Counted from the first letter of the stretch, positions 25,742-34,170 are shown. The stretch: DNA of 64,000 nt from QHVT01 sp036399015 (GCA_036399015.1 DASWNW010000034.1:5611-69610); one strand, 5' to 3'. Numbers and translations are program-made. The notes: generated by a model from the letters alone, not told the origin.

Positions 25742-25810
25742 TCCAACCGCAGTGACCGGGGCCGGCGCCGTCCATGGGCGGCGCCGGCTCCACCCGAAAG
25801 GAGAGGGAAC

Positions 25811-26263
25811 ATGACATACCGGAAAGCTCCTGACTCCGTGCGCTGCATGCGCCGCGTGAGGGCGCTGATGACGGACGGGATCGTCCGCCTGGACGACTGC
25901 GAGGCCGCGCAACTCCTGGGCCTCTCGCGCCGCTCGCTGCGCAAGCTCCTGCGCCGCGGCGTGTTGCGTCACATGCCGGACACGTTGCTCTTCGACGCCG
26001 AAGAACTGCAGGAATACCTGCTGGCGAAAGCGAGGACGGGCGAGGAAGGGCTGCAGGCCATGCTGCGCGTGGTGCGCTGGGAAGCGCGCGACCTGGAGAA
26101 ATACCCGCTGCCGTTCAGGACCGAGCTGCTGAACCTACTGGAAGACCTCTCGGAGCAACTGGCCGAGGGATTCGAACGGTCAGGTCTGCACGACACCGCG
26201 TCCGCAATCCGGGGCATCCTCTCCGCCGCGCGCCGCCGTCTGCACCTGGACATGATCGGGTAA
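25811..26263 (+). CDS. Helix-turn-helix (excisionase/MerR-like) protein
   Basis: A 150-aa protein with a clear ribosome site (AAAGGAGAGGGAAC). Residues 24-65 (GIVRLDDCEAAQLLGLSRRS, then LRKLLRRGVL) are a MerR/excisionase-type HTH that ends in a LLFDAEELQEYL segment, as in helix-turn-helix domain-17 proteins. The C-terminal 80 residues form helices rich in Leu and Glu, probably for oligomerisation. It lies 70 bp after the small protein and is probably the regulator of the protease operon. Its stop is abutted by a word-repeat remnant. Confidence 0.7.
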   Translation: MTYRKAPDSVRCMRRVRALMTDGIVRLDDCEAAQLLGLSRRSLRKLLRRGVLRHMPDTLLFDAEELQEYLLAKARTGEEGLQAMLRVVRWEARDLEKYPLPFRTELLNLLEDLSEQLAEGFERSGLHDTASAIRGILSAARRRLHLDMIG

Positions 26264-26335
26264 GCGGAAGCTTTTCCAGGATTGAGGATTGTGGATTGAG
26301 GATTGTGGATTGAGGATTGAGGATTGGCTCCGCCT
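26264..26335. repeat. rnd-tail/AGGATTG word-repeat remnant (one-armed)
   Basis: Begins GCGGAAGCTTTTCCAGG and continues as tandem ATTGAGGATTGTGGATTG words to about 26326, then GGCTCCGCCTCAAC. The first 28-29 bases are identical to 34070-34098. The right arm present at 34136-34166 is missing here. It touches the stop codon of the preceding HTH gene. Confidence 0.75.
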
Positions 26336-26349
26336 CAACAATGCCGATT

Positions 26350-27233
26350 CAACTCGCAGACTATCACCCTGGCCGCCGCAGATGCGCATTCGACCGAAAC
26401 GCTCGAGCGGCTGCGCGCCGTGATCCGGGATTGACCCACCGTAATTCCGAAGTACATGGACGTCATCGCCGTTGGATCGTACGGGCGCGGAGAAGCGGCG
26501 AAGGATGTCAGCGACTTCGAGTGGATCACCATCTACGACGACCGGTACCTAGCCAGGGAGGAGGCAATCGGTCGGTGGAGAGGCCGATACGAACCAAACG
26601 CTCACGTATCGGATGCTCACCCTCGCGGAAGGGCGCACGCTGACGGATGATGCTCACGCCAGCGTGATCGCCGGTTTGGCCAAGACGTACGGCGCGACGC
26701 ACACGGCCGGGCATCGGCTTCTGTCACTTGCCACCGAGGTTGCCCGGTACTGGCGGACGCTGCGCATCGACTACAAGTACAAGGTGGACGAGAGCGGCAA
26801 ACCGTGGGCCTTGCGGAGTATGAAGTTGCGGTCTTCCAGGAGGTTCTGGTACTTCTCCTCCGCTCTTCATTTTCTCGCCTTCGGTCCGAGAGTGACACCT
26901 CCCGAGCGGCTCAACGCGGCGGCAGTGGAAAGATTCATGAAGACGATGGGCGGCAATCCTGCCGTTCGGTTCATCGACGCCGCGAAACAACTGAGCGTCA
27001 ACGAAGAGCGGATGCGCCTCCTCCTCGGAATCTACGACGAAATCCATAGCCGATCGGCCGATTCTGACGTGCGTGCGACTCTGGATAAGCTTGCCGCGGA
27101 AGAGATGGAGAACGAGCCGGTCTTCGTGGAGCTTCGCGAGTCGACACGGCAACTGCACCGGGCAATGGCCGACATCGTCCTTCATCTCCGCCAACCGGAC
27201 CTGCAAGAAATGGTGGAGATGTTCCTCCTCTAG
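26350..27233 (+). pseudogene. Degraded paralogue of the downstream nucleotidyltransferase
   Basis: The first frame reads SQTITLAAADAHSTETLERL, then an in-frame TGA near 26432, then MDVIAVGSYGRGEAAKDVSD and FEWITIYDD, matching the GS-x10-DxD region of the intact gene at 27358. A deletion and frameshift follow. A second frame continues with DTNQTLTYRMLTLAEGRTLT (compare DTNENLTRRILLLFESVAIT in the intact gene) and runs to the stop at 27233 through LATEVARYWRTLRIDYKYK. The tail may still be translated from ATG 26613 as a 206-aa fragment, but the catalytic core is split. Confidence 0.75.
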
Positions 27234-27357
27234 GTTGGTGGGGATGACTGCCCGATCAAGGCAGGTGCGGCGGCGTCTGACGGGAGACATCTGTCGTGGG
27301 TCGCTCCCCGATCGACGGTGGCCTTTCGCGGCTGACGCATCCACCTGACGTAGAACC

Positions 27358-28497
27358 GTGCCGGATTTGACCCCGTCGGCTTCCATGGCGCGACGAGGCG
27401 GCCCGAAGCGGGCTGCCGATGCGCTACCATCGCGACCGGTGAACGGATCTGCGCTCGACAAGCTGAGCACCCACTTGGGCGCGACCTGGCAGAACATCGC
27501 TGAGGCGCGCAGACGGACGGATCACACTCTGCAGAAGCTGGGCGTGCTGACCGATCTCGCCTCGGAAGATGCTGCGATCATCGTGTATGGTTCCATCGGT
27601 CGTTCCGAAGTCACCGAGGATAGCGACGTGGATTGGACTCTCCTGATCGACGGGCCGTCCGACCCTCAGCATTCACAGCTCGTCAGTACGGTGTCTGACC
27701 GCCTGGTAGATGTCGGATTGAACCGGCCGGGCCGTACGGACACCTTCGGCGTCGTTGCCGACAGCCATGATCTCGTCCTGAACATCGCTGGGTCTCAAGA
27801 TACGAATGAGAACTTGACGCGACGCATTCTTTTACTCTTCGAAAGTGTCGCCATTACCTCGCCTCTCGTGAGGAAGAGAGTCATCGGGAACATCGTGGAT
27901 CGTTACGTCATGTATGACGTCGTGGCGCCACGACCTGAGCCGCCACGGCGAATCATTCCGCACTTTCTTCTCAATGACGTAGTCCGCTACTGGCGCACAA
28001 TGGCCAGCGACTATGCGGCCAAGATGTGGGAGCGGCAGAACGAAGGATGGGGGCTGCGCAACATCAAGCTGAGATTCTCGCGGAAGCTCATTTTCATTGC
28101 AGGGCTGCTTACATGCTTCAGCTTCGAATTGGACCCGCCGCCTGATGCGGCTGCCATCCGCCAGGACCAGGCGAATCAGTCCGTGCGACTGGCGACGTTT
28201 GTCCGCAGCCGCTTGGATCAGCCGCCGCTGGAGTTGCTTTCGAGCATTCTGCTCCGTATCGAGCTCGACGAAGTCGCGCGCAAGCTCCTGGGCAGCTATG
28301 ACTCTTTCCTCGGGATTCTTCTCGATCCTGAGAAGCGTAAAGAGCTCAAGGAGCTGAAAATCACTGATGCGCTTCAAAGCGATGTTTGGCAGGAAGCTCG
28401 CCGCGCGAGCCACGACTTTCGAGATGCAGTAGAAGCTCTCTTCCTGGCTGAGGGAACCCTGCTGAAGGAACTGACGCTTCGGTACGGCGTATTTTGA
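27358..28497 (+). CDS. Nucleotidyltransferase of the DNA polymerase beta superfamily
   Basis: A protein of up to 379 aa. The catalytic signature IVYGSIGRSEVTEDSDVDW (G78-S79, then Asp90-x-Asp92) is the complete GS-x10-DxD metal site. VLNIAGSQD may hold the third acidic residue. The C-terminal 200 residues are helical (LNDVVRYWRTMASDYAAKMW, then NIKLRFSRKLIFIAGLLTCF), resembling the helical part of nucleotide second-messenger or tRNA-modifying NTases more than toxin/antitoxin MNT proteins, which are much shorter. It is followed after 13 bp by a TIM-barrel gene with its own GGGAGG site, so the two form an operon. The start is uncertain: GTG 27358, ATG 27385 or GTG 27439. Confidence 0.78.
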   Translation: MPDLTPSASMARRGGPKRAADALPSRPVNGSALDKLSTHLGATWQNIAEARRRTDHTLQKLGVLTDLASEDAAIIVYGSIGRSEVTEDSDVDWTLLIDGPSDPQHSQLVSTVSDRLVDVGLNRPGRTDTFGVVADSHDLVLNIAGSQDTNENLTRRILLLFESVAITSPLVRKRVIGNIVDRYVMYDVVAPRPEPPRRIIPHFLLNDVVRYWRTMASDYAAKMWERQNEGWGLRNIKLRFSRKLIFIAGLLTCFSFELDPPPDAAAIRQDQANQSVRLATFVRSRLDQPPLELLSSILLRIELDEVARKLLGSYDSFLGILLDPEKRKELKELKITDALQSDVWQEARRASHDFRDAVEALFLAEGTLLKELTLRYGVF

Positions 28498-28510
28498 TTG
28501 GGAGGCAGTA

Positions 28511-29203
28511 GTGACGAGACCGATAGGATTTTCCAGTGGAGCATTAGCGAAGGGTGACTACCAGCGAGGCATTGCGCTGCAGCGGGAAGATCCGAGGTTG
28601 ACGGCTCTCGAGATATCGGCTTTGCGCGAGCCCGAGCTCGAGCCGCTCGTTCGTGCTGCGGCCATGATTGACGTCACACAGTTCACGTATGTCTCTTTCC
28701 ATGCGCCAAGTGCGTTCCATTCGTTGGCCGAACACGATGTCGTCACATACCTCGAGCGGCTCCCGGAAGCCTGGCCCGTAGTCGTGCATCCAGACCTGAT
28801 CCACGATGCTGCCGTCTGGCAGCGTCTCGGATCGCGACTGTGTCTCGAAAACATGGACCTTCGAAAGCGGACGGGGCGAACCGTCGAAGAGATACGAGCA
28901 GCGTTCGAGTTGTTGCCTGACGCCGGTTTTTGTCTCGACTTAGGCCATGCACGGCAAGTGGATCCCACGATGGGTCTGGCCGTAGAAATGCTGAGAGAGT
29001 TCGGTAGCCGCCTCCGCCAGCTTCATGTCAGCGAGGTCGGCACATTCGGCGATCACAGACGCATCGGCTATCTCGCACGGGGTGCTTTTGCGCGTGTCGT
29101 CAGCTTTCTTCCGCCTGATGTGCCTGTGATTCTCGAATCGATCGTGACCTCATCCGAGATGCAGGCGGAGCTGGACACGGCGCGAGAACTCTTCGCGGCT
29201 TGA
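28511..29203 (+). CDS. Xylose isomerase/AP-endonuclease-like TIM-barrel protein
   Basis: A 230-aa member of the sugar phosphate isomerase/epimerase superfamily. A complete divalent-metal site can be traced: Glu34 (ALEIS), His64 (SFHAPS), His93 (VHPD), Glu113 (CLENMD), Asp143 and His146 (LDLGHA), His172 (LHVSE) and Glu209 (ILES). It is therefore likely active, as an isomerase, hydrolase or nuclease. It is shorter than typical family members (about 270-290 aa). The GTG start is 13 bp after the nucleotidyltransferase stop, preceded by GGGAGGCAG. Pairing with an NTase suggests that it processes or degrades the NTase product, which is an inference. Confidence 0.78.
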   Translation: MTRPIGFSSGALAKGDYQRGIALQREDPRLTALEISALREPELEPLVRAAAMIDVTQFTYVSFHAPSAFHSLAEHDVVTYLERLPEAWPVVVHPDLIHDAAVWQRLGSRLCLENMDLRKRTGRTVEEIRAAFELLPDAGFCLDLGHARQVDPTMGLAVEMLREFGSRLRQLHVSEVGTFGDHRRIGYLARGAFARVVSFLPPDVPVILESIVTSSEMQAELDTARELFAA

Positions 29204-29215
29204 GCGCGCTCACGC

Positions 29216-29550
29216 GCGCGTCCGGTGCGGGAGCCTCGTGCTACGTGCTGCGGCGCGCGCACGGCGCTTCGCAGGACCGCCTCCGCGAGGAAACGCGCGC
29301 GCCGTCCTGCGCGGGCGCCGCGCATCGCGAAAGGGCGTTGCAGCATTCCCCGCCGCCTGTGCATCGCGGTGATTCCATCGCGCGCCACGCTGCAACGCTC
29401 CAGCACGACCGTGCAAAGGCGACGGAAATTGCCGGAGACTCGTGCATCGTCGTGCGAGGGTGGTGCGCGGTGATGCAAGCGCCCTGCTCCGCCCGGGAAA
29501 GCACTTCCGGGTTGCGGCGGGCCTAGCGCAGGGATGCAGCCGCGGCGGCG
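29216..29550. repeat. Second copy of the GC-rich TGCA-containing repeat
   Basis: Follows the same order of landmarks as 21930-22215: GTGCGGGAGCC-like start, CGCGAGGAAACGCGCGCG, CACGCTGCAACGCT, CACGACCGTGCAAAGGCGA, GGTGATGCAAGCGCCCTGCT and CCGCCCGGG. It ends directly at the point where the truncated rnd copy begins. Frames are open by composition only; no gene is called. Confidence 0.75.
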
Positions 29551-29552
29551 CG

Positions 29553-30090
29553 CTGCTCACCGACCCTTCGGTGCAGAAGGTGCTACACGGCGGCGACTAC
29601 GATCTGCGCATCCTCAACCGCGACTTCGGCTACACCGTCCACAACCTCATCGACACCTCCGTCTGCGCCCAGCTCCTGGGCTACGAGGGCATCGGTCTGG
29701 CGGCGCTGGCTCGAACGCCACTTCGGCCTGAAGCTGAACAAGACCCACCAGCGCGCCGACTGCGCGACCTCTACAACTGGCGCGACGCCTTGGCGCGCAA
29801 GGCCGACCGGCCGCCGTTCAAGAACGGAGGCCGACCTGCCGGAGAAGAACGAGCCGAAGCCCTGGATCCGCGACAAGGCGCTCGAGAACCGCATCAACCG
29901 CCTCAAGACCGTGCGCGACCGCTACGCGAAGGAGCTGAAGATCGACCCCGCCGTCCTCGGCGCCCGCCACATCCTCTCCGCCGTCGCCACCGCCGGCACC
30001 CTCGACGCCCCGAACATGCGCGAGTGGCAGAAGCAGGTCATGGGAGACGCGCTGCTGGCAGCGCTGCAGCCGGAGCGAAACTCTTTTATA
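29553..30090 (+). pseudogene. Internally deleted second copy of rnd
   Basis: Nearly identical in sequence to 10801-11710. It lacks the first 65 or so codons, is broken after AALA (29700-29710) by a frame change, and misses about 240 bp between ACCAGCGCGCCGACTG and CGCGACCTCTACAACTGG, then about 150 bp between CCGCCGTTCAAG and GGAGGCCGACCTGCCGGAG. The Asp of motif II is kept but motifs I and III are lost. It ends with GCAGCCGGAGCG, the same tail as the intact gene. Differences are mostly silent, so the copy was functional for some time or came from a close relative. Confidence 0.88.
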
Positions 30091-30097
30091 CGTGCCT

Positions 30098-30240
30098 GTG
30101 GAGCGGCGGGCTTCAGCCCGCCGAACGATTGATTGCTCGGCGCTGAAGCGGTTTCTCGGGTTCCTCGGAGTTCCTCCGAGTTCCGCGGCGACACGCCGCA
30201 ACGCCCTCTCCCCCGCATGTTGCGAGGGAGAGGGACCGCG
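30098..30240. repeat. Composite palindromic intergenic repeats
   Basis: Three elements in a row. First is the inverted repeat GGCGGGCTTCAGCCCGCC (30103-30120). Second is the GGTTCCTCGGAGTTCC word cluster (about 30155-30185), related to the insertion at 3949-4076. Third is CCCTCTCCCCC…GAGGGAGAGGG (30207-30230), a REP-like fragment. It separates the rnd pseudogene from the convergent multicopper oxidase gene. Confidence 0.7.
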
Positions 30241-30243
30241 CGA

Positions 30244-32655
30244 TCAGTGGTGTGAGTAGGGAGTCTGCAGGGGGGCTACGGAGACGACGGTCATCATCCC
30301 GCGATCCTCGTGGGCGAGGATGTGGCAGTGGAGGACGAAGTAGCCGGGGTAGTCGACGAAGCGGCTGCGCATCTTGAAGTGGCCGGGGACGTTTTCCGTC
30401 GCGCCGCCCGCGGTGAAGACCTTGCCTGAGGGGATGGGGAAGACGTCCCACCACACGCGCTGCGTCTCCGGCTCCAGTCCCGCGGCGGCACACGGCACCC
30501 ACGTGCTCTTCTTCGCCAGGTCGATCACGCACTGGCCCGGCCGCGCGGCCGTCGCATCGGCGGTGTACTGCGCGATGGCGATCGAGTAGTCCGAAGCGTC
30601 GATCGTCGATGCCGCGTTTGCCGTCAGCGTCATCGACGTGTCGCTGGTCGGCGTCGTCAGGACCACGCCGGCAAAGGTGGTGCCGATCCGGATCGAGTCT
30701 CCGGCGCGGAAGTCTTTCGTGAATGACGTGCCGTCACTGCCGGTCACGGTCGGGCTGCCGCTGGTCACCGACGCCTTGCCGTTGCCATTACTGGAGATCA
30801 TTGCGTTCGGCTCGAAGATCTCGGTGATCTGAAACGGGTTCACGTGGATGTGGAAGGGGTGGGAGATGCCCGGATTGTAGGTGTCGTTGACGATCTTCCA
30901 CTCCTCGGACCGATTGAGCTCGACCACCGCTCCGAGCTCGCCGTCGAAGGGCTTGCCGTCGATCGTGTGCGCCGCCGGCGGCGGTCCGGCGTTGTTCGGC
31001 GTCGTCGTCGCAAAGGTGATGATCTTCGTGCCGGTGATGTCGTCGTCGGGGATGTCGCCCAGAAAGGCGGGCTGCTTCGGCGCGTTCTCCTTCGGGATGA
31101 AGTCCTTGCCCGGGTCGTCCGGGGTCACCTGGACCGTGAACAGCGTGAGCGCCGTTGCACTCGGCTTGATCGGCGGCCGGTCGGTGATGTCGACGGTGTT
31201 GTAGACGATCACCGGATGGAGATTGTTGCCGCCTTTGACGTACGGCGGCGCTTTGACCAGCAGGTCGACGCGGTTGCCGGACGCGATCACGAAGTTGCTC
31301 GGGCGATTCCAGTAGTTGTCGGGCGTGAGCTGCACGCCGTCGATCGCGAGCTGCTTCCACTGCAGCAACGCCGGCGCGGCAAAGTACGCGCCGGCGCGGC
31401 CGGACGTGTTCGCGATCCGCCAGAGTTGCATCGAGCCGCCCGCCATCTTCAGCACGGGCTGGATCTTCCCGTTCACCGAAAAGTTTGCGTTCGCGCTGCC
31501 GGCGCCGGTCATCAGGTTCGGCAGGTTCGCGAGCTGCTGGATGACGAGCACCGGCTGCTTCCGCGTCCACCCTTTGCCGTAGTAGGCGTCGATGGCGCCG
31601 TCATACGACTCCCCTTCGATGATGAACGCGCCCGTCATGCCGTTCTGCACGTTGATGGTGGTGGAGCCGTGCTTGTGCGCGTGATACCAGTGCGTGCCCG
31701 GCGACTGTCCCATGACCAGCGGGCGCTGCGGGTCGGCCGCTTCATCCACCTCGGCTTCGCCGCGGCCGTGCGTGTGCGGCGTGCGGACGGCGGGATCGGC
31801 GGTCGAGACCGCGAGGTCGGTCTTCAGCGGGATCTTGAAACAGTACGGTGCCGCGCCGACGAAGTACTGCGGCCAGTTGCCGTTCTCGATCAGCCTCTTG
31901 TTCGTCGCTTCCCACCCCTTCACGCCGTAGTCGCGGACGTAGCCCAGGAGCTGGTCCTGCAGCGCGGGACTCAGATCGGACCAGCGGCGCGGCCACATCT
32001 TCGCGTCCGTCGCGGCGGCGAGCTGCGTCTTGCAGTCCGCGAAAAAGCCGTCGAAGTTCTTCTGCACGTCCGCGGCGGTGATCACCGGCACGTTGCCCGT
32101 GCCGCGCGGCGACGGCTTGATGTTGAGGAAGACGTTGTCCGCGGTCGTGTTCGGACTGGTGTGCAGCCCGTGGTAGTGAATGTTCGTGAAGACGGAGCCC
32201 GCGAAGCAGTCGGGATACTGGTCGCCGGGCGAGCCGGTGTTCGCCGGATAGACGTTCGTGCTGTCGCACCTGTCGTCGTCGGTGCCGGGGAACTTTGCCG
32301 CGTCGATCGAGTTGAGGAACGTGAGCGACACGACGTCGCCCACGGCCGCGCGCAGCGTCGGTCCGGGCATCGGATTGTTGATCGAGGACGAGGGCGGATT
32401 CCAGTTCGCAGGCGCCTCGCGGCGATACGCGCGCACCCACTGCGGATAGCACACCGGCGTGGTGCCGCCTCTGCCCGTCGGCAGCCGTACCTGCTCGGAG
32501 ACGGTATAGAGCGTGCCGCTCAGCACATTGCCGCTCGCGGAGAGCTCCGGTATGACCGCCATCTCCTGGTTGATCGGTTCGCACGGAATGGAGCTCGTCG
32601 CGGTTTCGGCGGCCAGCGGAACGGCGAGGAGGAGAAGCAGCATCAGTTTCTTCAT
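30244..32655 (-). CDS. Multicopper oxidase with an inserted beta-domain
   Basis: An 803-aa secreted enzyme with signal peptide MKKLMLLLLLAVPLAAETAT. Copper motifs in order are HYHGLH (160-165), WYHAHKHG (323-330), HPFHIHVNPF (599-608) and HCHILAHEDRGMM (776-788), the last providing the T1 Cys/His set and the T2/T3 histidines. All four copper sites look complete. Residues about 622-696 (SVTSGSPTVTGSDGTSFT to SDTSMTLTANAASTI) form a Ser/Thr-rich beta-domain wedged between the third and fourth copper motifs, which laccases lack. ATG 32655 overlaps the stop of the cupredoxin gene, so both are co-translated. The substrate (metal, phenol or manganese) is unknown. Confidence 0.9.
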   Translation of the reverse strand: MKKLMLLLLLAVPLAAETATSSIPCEPINQEMAVIPELSASGNVLSGTLYTVSEQVRLPTGRGGTTPVCYPQWVRAYRREAPANWNPPSSSINNPMPGPTLRAAVGDVVSLTFLNSIDAAKFPGTDDDRCDSTNVYPANTGSPGDQYPDCFAGSVFTNIHYHGLHTSPNTTADNVFLNIKPSPRGTGNVPVITAADVQKNFDGFFADCKTQLAAATDAKMWPRRWSDLSPALQDQLLGYVRDYGVKGWEATNKRLIENGNWPQYFVGAAPYCFKIPLKTDLAVSTADPAVRTPHTHGRGEAEVDEAADPQRPLVMGQSPGTHWYHAHKHGSTTINVQNGMTGAFIIEGESYDGAIDAYYGKGWTRKQPVLVIQQLANLPNLMTGAGSANANFSVNGKIQPVLKMAGGSMQLWRIANTSGRAGAYFAAPALLQWKQLAIDGVQLTPDNYWNRPSNFVIASGNRVDLLVKAPPYVKGGNNLHPVIVYNTVDITDRPPIKPSATALTLFTVQVTPDDPGKDFIPKENAPKQPAFLGDIPDDDITGTKIITFATTTPNNAGPPPAAHTIDGKPFDGELGAVVELNRSEEWKIVNDTYNPGISHPFHIHVNPFQITEIFEPNAMISSNGNGKASVTSGSPTVTGSDGTSFTKDFRAGDSIRIGTTFAGVVLTTPTSDTSMTLTANAASTIDASDYSIAIAQYTADATAARPGQCVIDLAKKSTWVPCAAAGLEPETQRVWWDVFPIPSGKVFTAGGATENVPGHFKMRSRFVDYPGYFVLHCHILAHEDRGMMTVVSVAPLQTPYSHH

Positions 32656-33011
32656 GACGTCACCACCTGGATCGTTCCGACTTCACCGTCGTGTTTCACG
32701 CAGGAGTAGCGGATCGTGCCCGTCACGGCGCCCGTGTCAATGTTGATCTGCACGTCGATGAGGTCCGTCGCCTGCGCGACGTACCCCGGCTGCGAAGACT
32801 TCCGGGACTCGATGAGCTCTGTCGTGAAGCTGGTCGTGCCGTCTTTGTCCGCAACAGCGATCTGATGCGGCTCCTCGGTCTGATTGTTCCAGCACACTAT
32901 GTCGCCGACCTGCGCTTTCAGTGGTGAGCCTGGATCTGTCCCGTAGACGTCCGGATCGAACGACATGGGATCCCCCTGGATGATGACGGACCACCCTTGT
33001 CCTGCTGCCAT
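32652..33011 (-). CDS. Cupredoxin-like blue copper protein
   Basis: A 119-aa protein with a plastocyanin-type fold. DIVCWNNQTEEPHQIAV gives the first copper His, and TIRYSCVKHDGEVGTIQV the Cys and second His. The usual axial Met is not obvious. It has no signal peptide, starting MAAGQGWSVIIQGDPMSFDP, which is odd for a partner of a secreted oxidase; an unannotated upstream start was not found. It precedes and overlaps the multicopper oxidase gene by 4 bp, so it probably passes electrons to it. Confidence 0.75.
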   Translation of the reverse strand: MAAGQGWSVIIQGDPMSFDPDVYGTDPGSPLKAQVGDIVCWNNQTEEPHQIAVADKDGTTSFTTELIESRKSSQPGYVAQATDLIDVQINIDTGAVTGTIRYSCVKHDGEVGTIQVVTS

Positions 33012-33034
33012 GGACTCTCCTTCTGGTAAATCGT

Positions 33035-33541
33035 TTAGAGGCGGACGCCGAGGGACACGCGCACAGTGCGCGGTCTCTGATAGGCGAGATCGTTCAGCGG
33101 CTGGCCGAAGTTCGGCGCGAGCTGGTAATGGGCTCCCATCGCGGTGCACGTCTCCGTGCGCGGGTCGAACGGCGGGAACGCGGGAGACGTGGCGGCGGTA
33201 CCGACCGTCGTGCCGAGGCGCTGCGGATCGGCAACGCCGTCGTTGTTGAAGAGGTTGAGCAGGTCGCCGTGCGCGAACCATTCGAGCGCACCGGTCCGCA
33301 GCGACGCGCGCAGCGCCAGATCGGTGGAGTGGATATCTCCGGGCACGACCATCCGCAAGCTCGTGTCGAGCCGCGCGGCCTGCGAAAGCGGCAGCGGGAC
33401 CGCGTATTGGAAGGTCACGAATCCATCGCGCGCGCACACCCTGCAGGGCGGGGGAGGAGGTCGTGACCGCAGCGATGCCGCGGTCTGTGCCGAAAGCAAT
33501 CGCCCCGCGAGCAGCATCGCCGCCAGTATTTTGATCTTCAT
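33035..33541 (-). CDS. Signal peptide fused to the C-terminus of a TonB-dependent receptor-like protein (probable remnant)
   Basis: A 168-aa frame. It has a good signal peptide (MKIKILAAMLLAGRLLSAQT). The rest resembles only the last strands of an outer-membrane TonB-dependent/carboxypeptidase-regulatory receptor: GDIHSTDLALRASLRTG, WFAHGDLLNLFNNDG and the terminal RPRTVRVSLGVRL. The plug and most of the barrel are missing. An internal deletion that kept both ends in frame is the simplest reading; it may be non-functional. It lies 23 bp upstream of the cupredoxin gene and may share its transcript. Confidence 0.55.
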   Translation of the reverse strand: MKIKILAAMLLAGRLLSAQTAASLRSRPPPPPCRVCARDGFVTFQYAVPLPLSQAARLDTSLRMVVPGDIHSTDLALRASLRTGALEWFAHGDLLNLFNNDGVADPQRLGTTVGTAATSPAFPPFDPRTETCTAMGAHYQLAPNFGQPLNDLAYQRPRTVRVSLGVRL

Positions 33542-34060
33542 GATACGGACCCAGCAGCAGGGTAGCAGGGATGGGAGGAGGGAGCGACATCTGTGATGAA
33601 GTCTCGATCGCCGGTTTTTTTTTGCGAACGGTTTCTAAACGCGGGGGAGCGTCACGAACTGCTCCGCCGGCGCCGGCTCCGTGAAGGTTCCGGAGGAGAT
33701 GACGCCGGCGCTGGTCGACATCACGGTGGCGCGTTCGACGGCGACATCGTCCCGGCGCGGGTTCTCGGCGGGATCCGGGAGCTCATGAATGGCCGAGCCG
33801 CGGCGCGGACCCTGTCGACGAGTTGTGGCGAGCCGCGGAAGCGGTGCTCGGCGAACCGATCAGGCATGGTGCCGCGATCTGGAAAGCGGCGGTTCGAGCA
33901 GAGCGACTGGACGTCCTGGCGGACGAACCCCGCCGCGCCACGCGAACATCGTCGCGTGGCCGACGAATGCCGATCCGGAACTGCAGAAAGCGCAACAGAA
34001 GGAGATCGCGCTCGCCATCGCGTCGCAGTCAACGTTGGTCAGGGCGCGATGGCGGCTTTT
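33542..34060. other. Degraded coding remnants, no intact gene
   Basis: On the minus strand, near 33635-33760, a frame ends SSGTFTEPAPAEQFVTLPRV and looks like a protein C-terminus. On the plus strand, DELWRAAEAVLGEPIRHGAA (from about 33817) breaks frame near 33940 and continues as HANIVAWPTNADPELQKAQQ then KEIALAIASQSTLVRA. Both read like true protein pieces but neither is complete and no family was recognised. Confidence 0.45.
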
Positions 34061-34168
34061 GCAGCCGGAGCGGAAGCTTTTCCAGGATTGAGGATTGAGG
34101 ATTGAGGATTGAGGATTGGCTCCGCCTCAATCGCCGCTCTCATCCTCAATCCTCAATCCTCAATTCCA
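34061..34168. repeat. rnd-tail remnant plus AGGATTG word-repeat hairpin
   Basis: 34061-34078 is GCAGCCGGAGCGGAAGCT, as in the end of rnd. It is followed by tandem AGGATTG words (about 34084-34118), a loop GGCTCCGCCTCAATCGCCGC and the complementary CAATCCT words (about 34141-34163). It lies against the stop of the MBL-fold gene, giving the order rnd tail, hairpin, MBL end. Confidence 0.82.
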
Positions 34169-34170
34169 GC

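Noticed and set aside
26160..26190. tRNA-like TTCGAA segment
   Set aside because: It lies inside the HTH coding sequence and no cloverleaf arms can be formed around it.
30103..30120. Rho-independent terminator of the rnd copy
   Set aside because: The GC-rich inverted repeat is not followed by a T-run, and the same element occurs at 58347. It is better described as an intergenic repeat.
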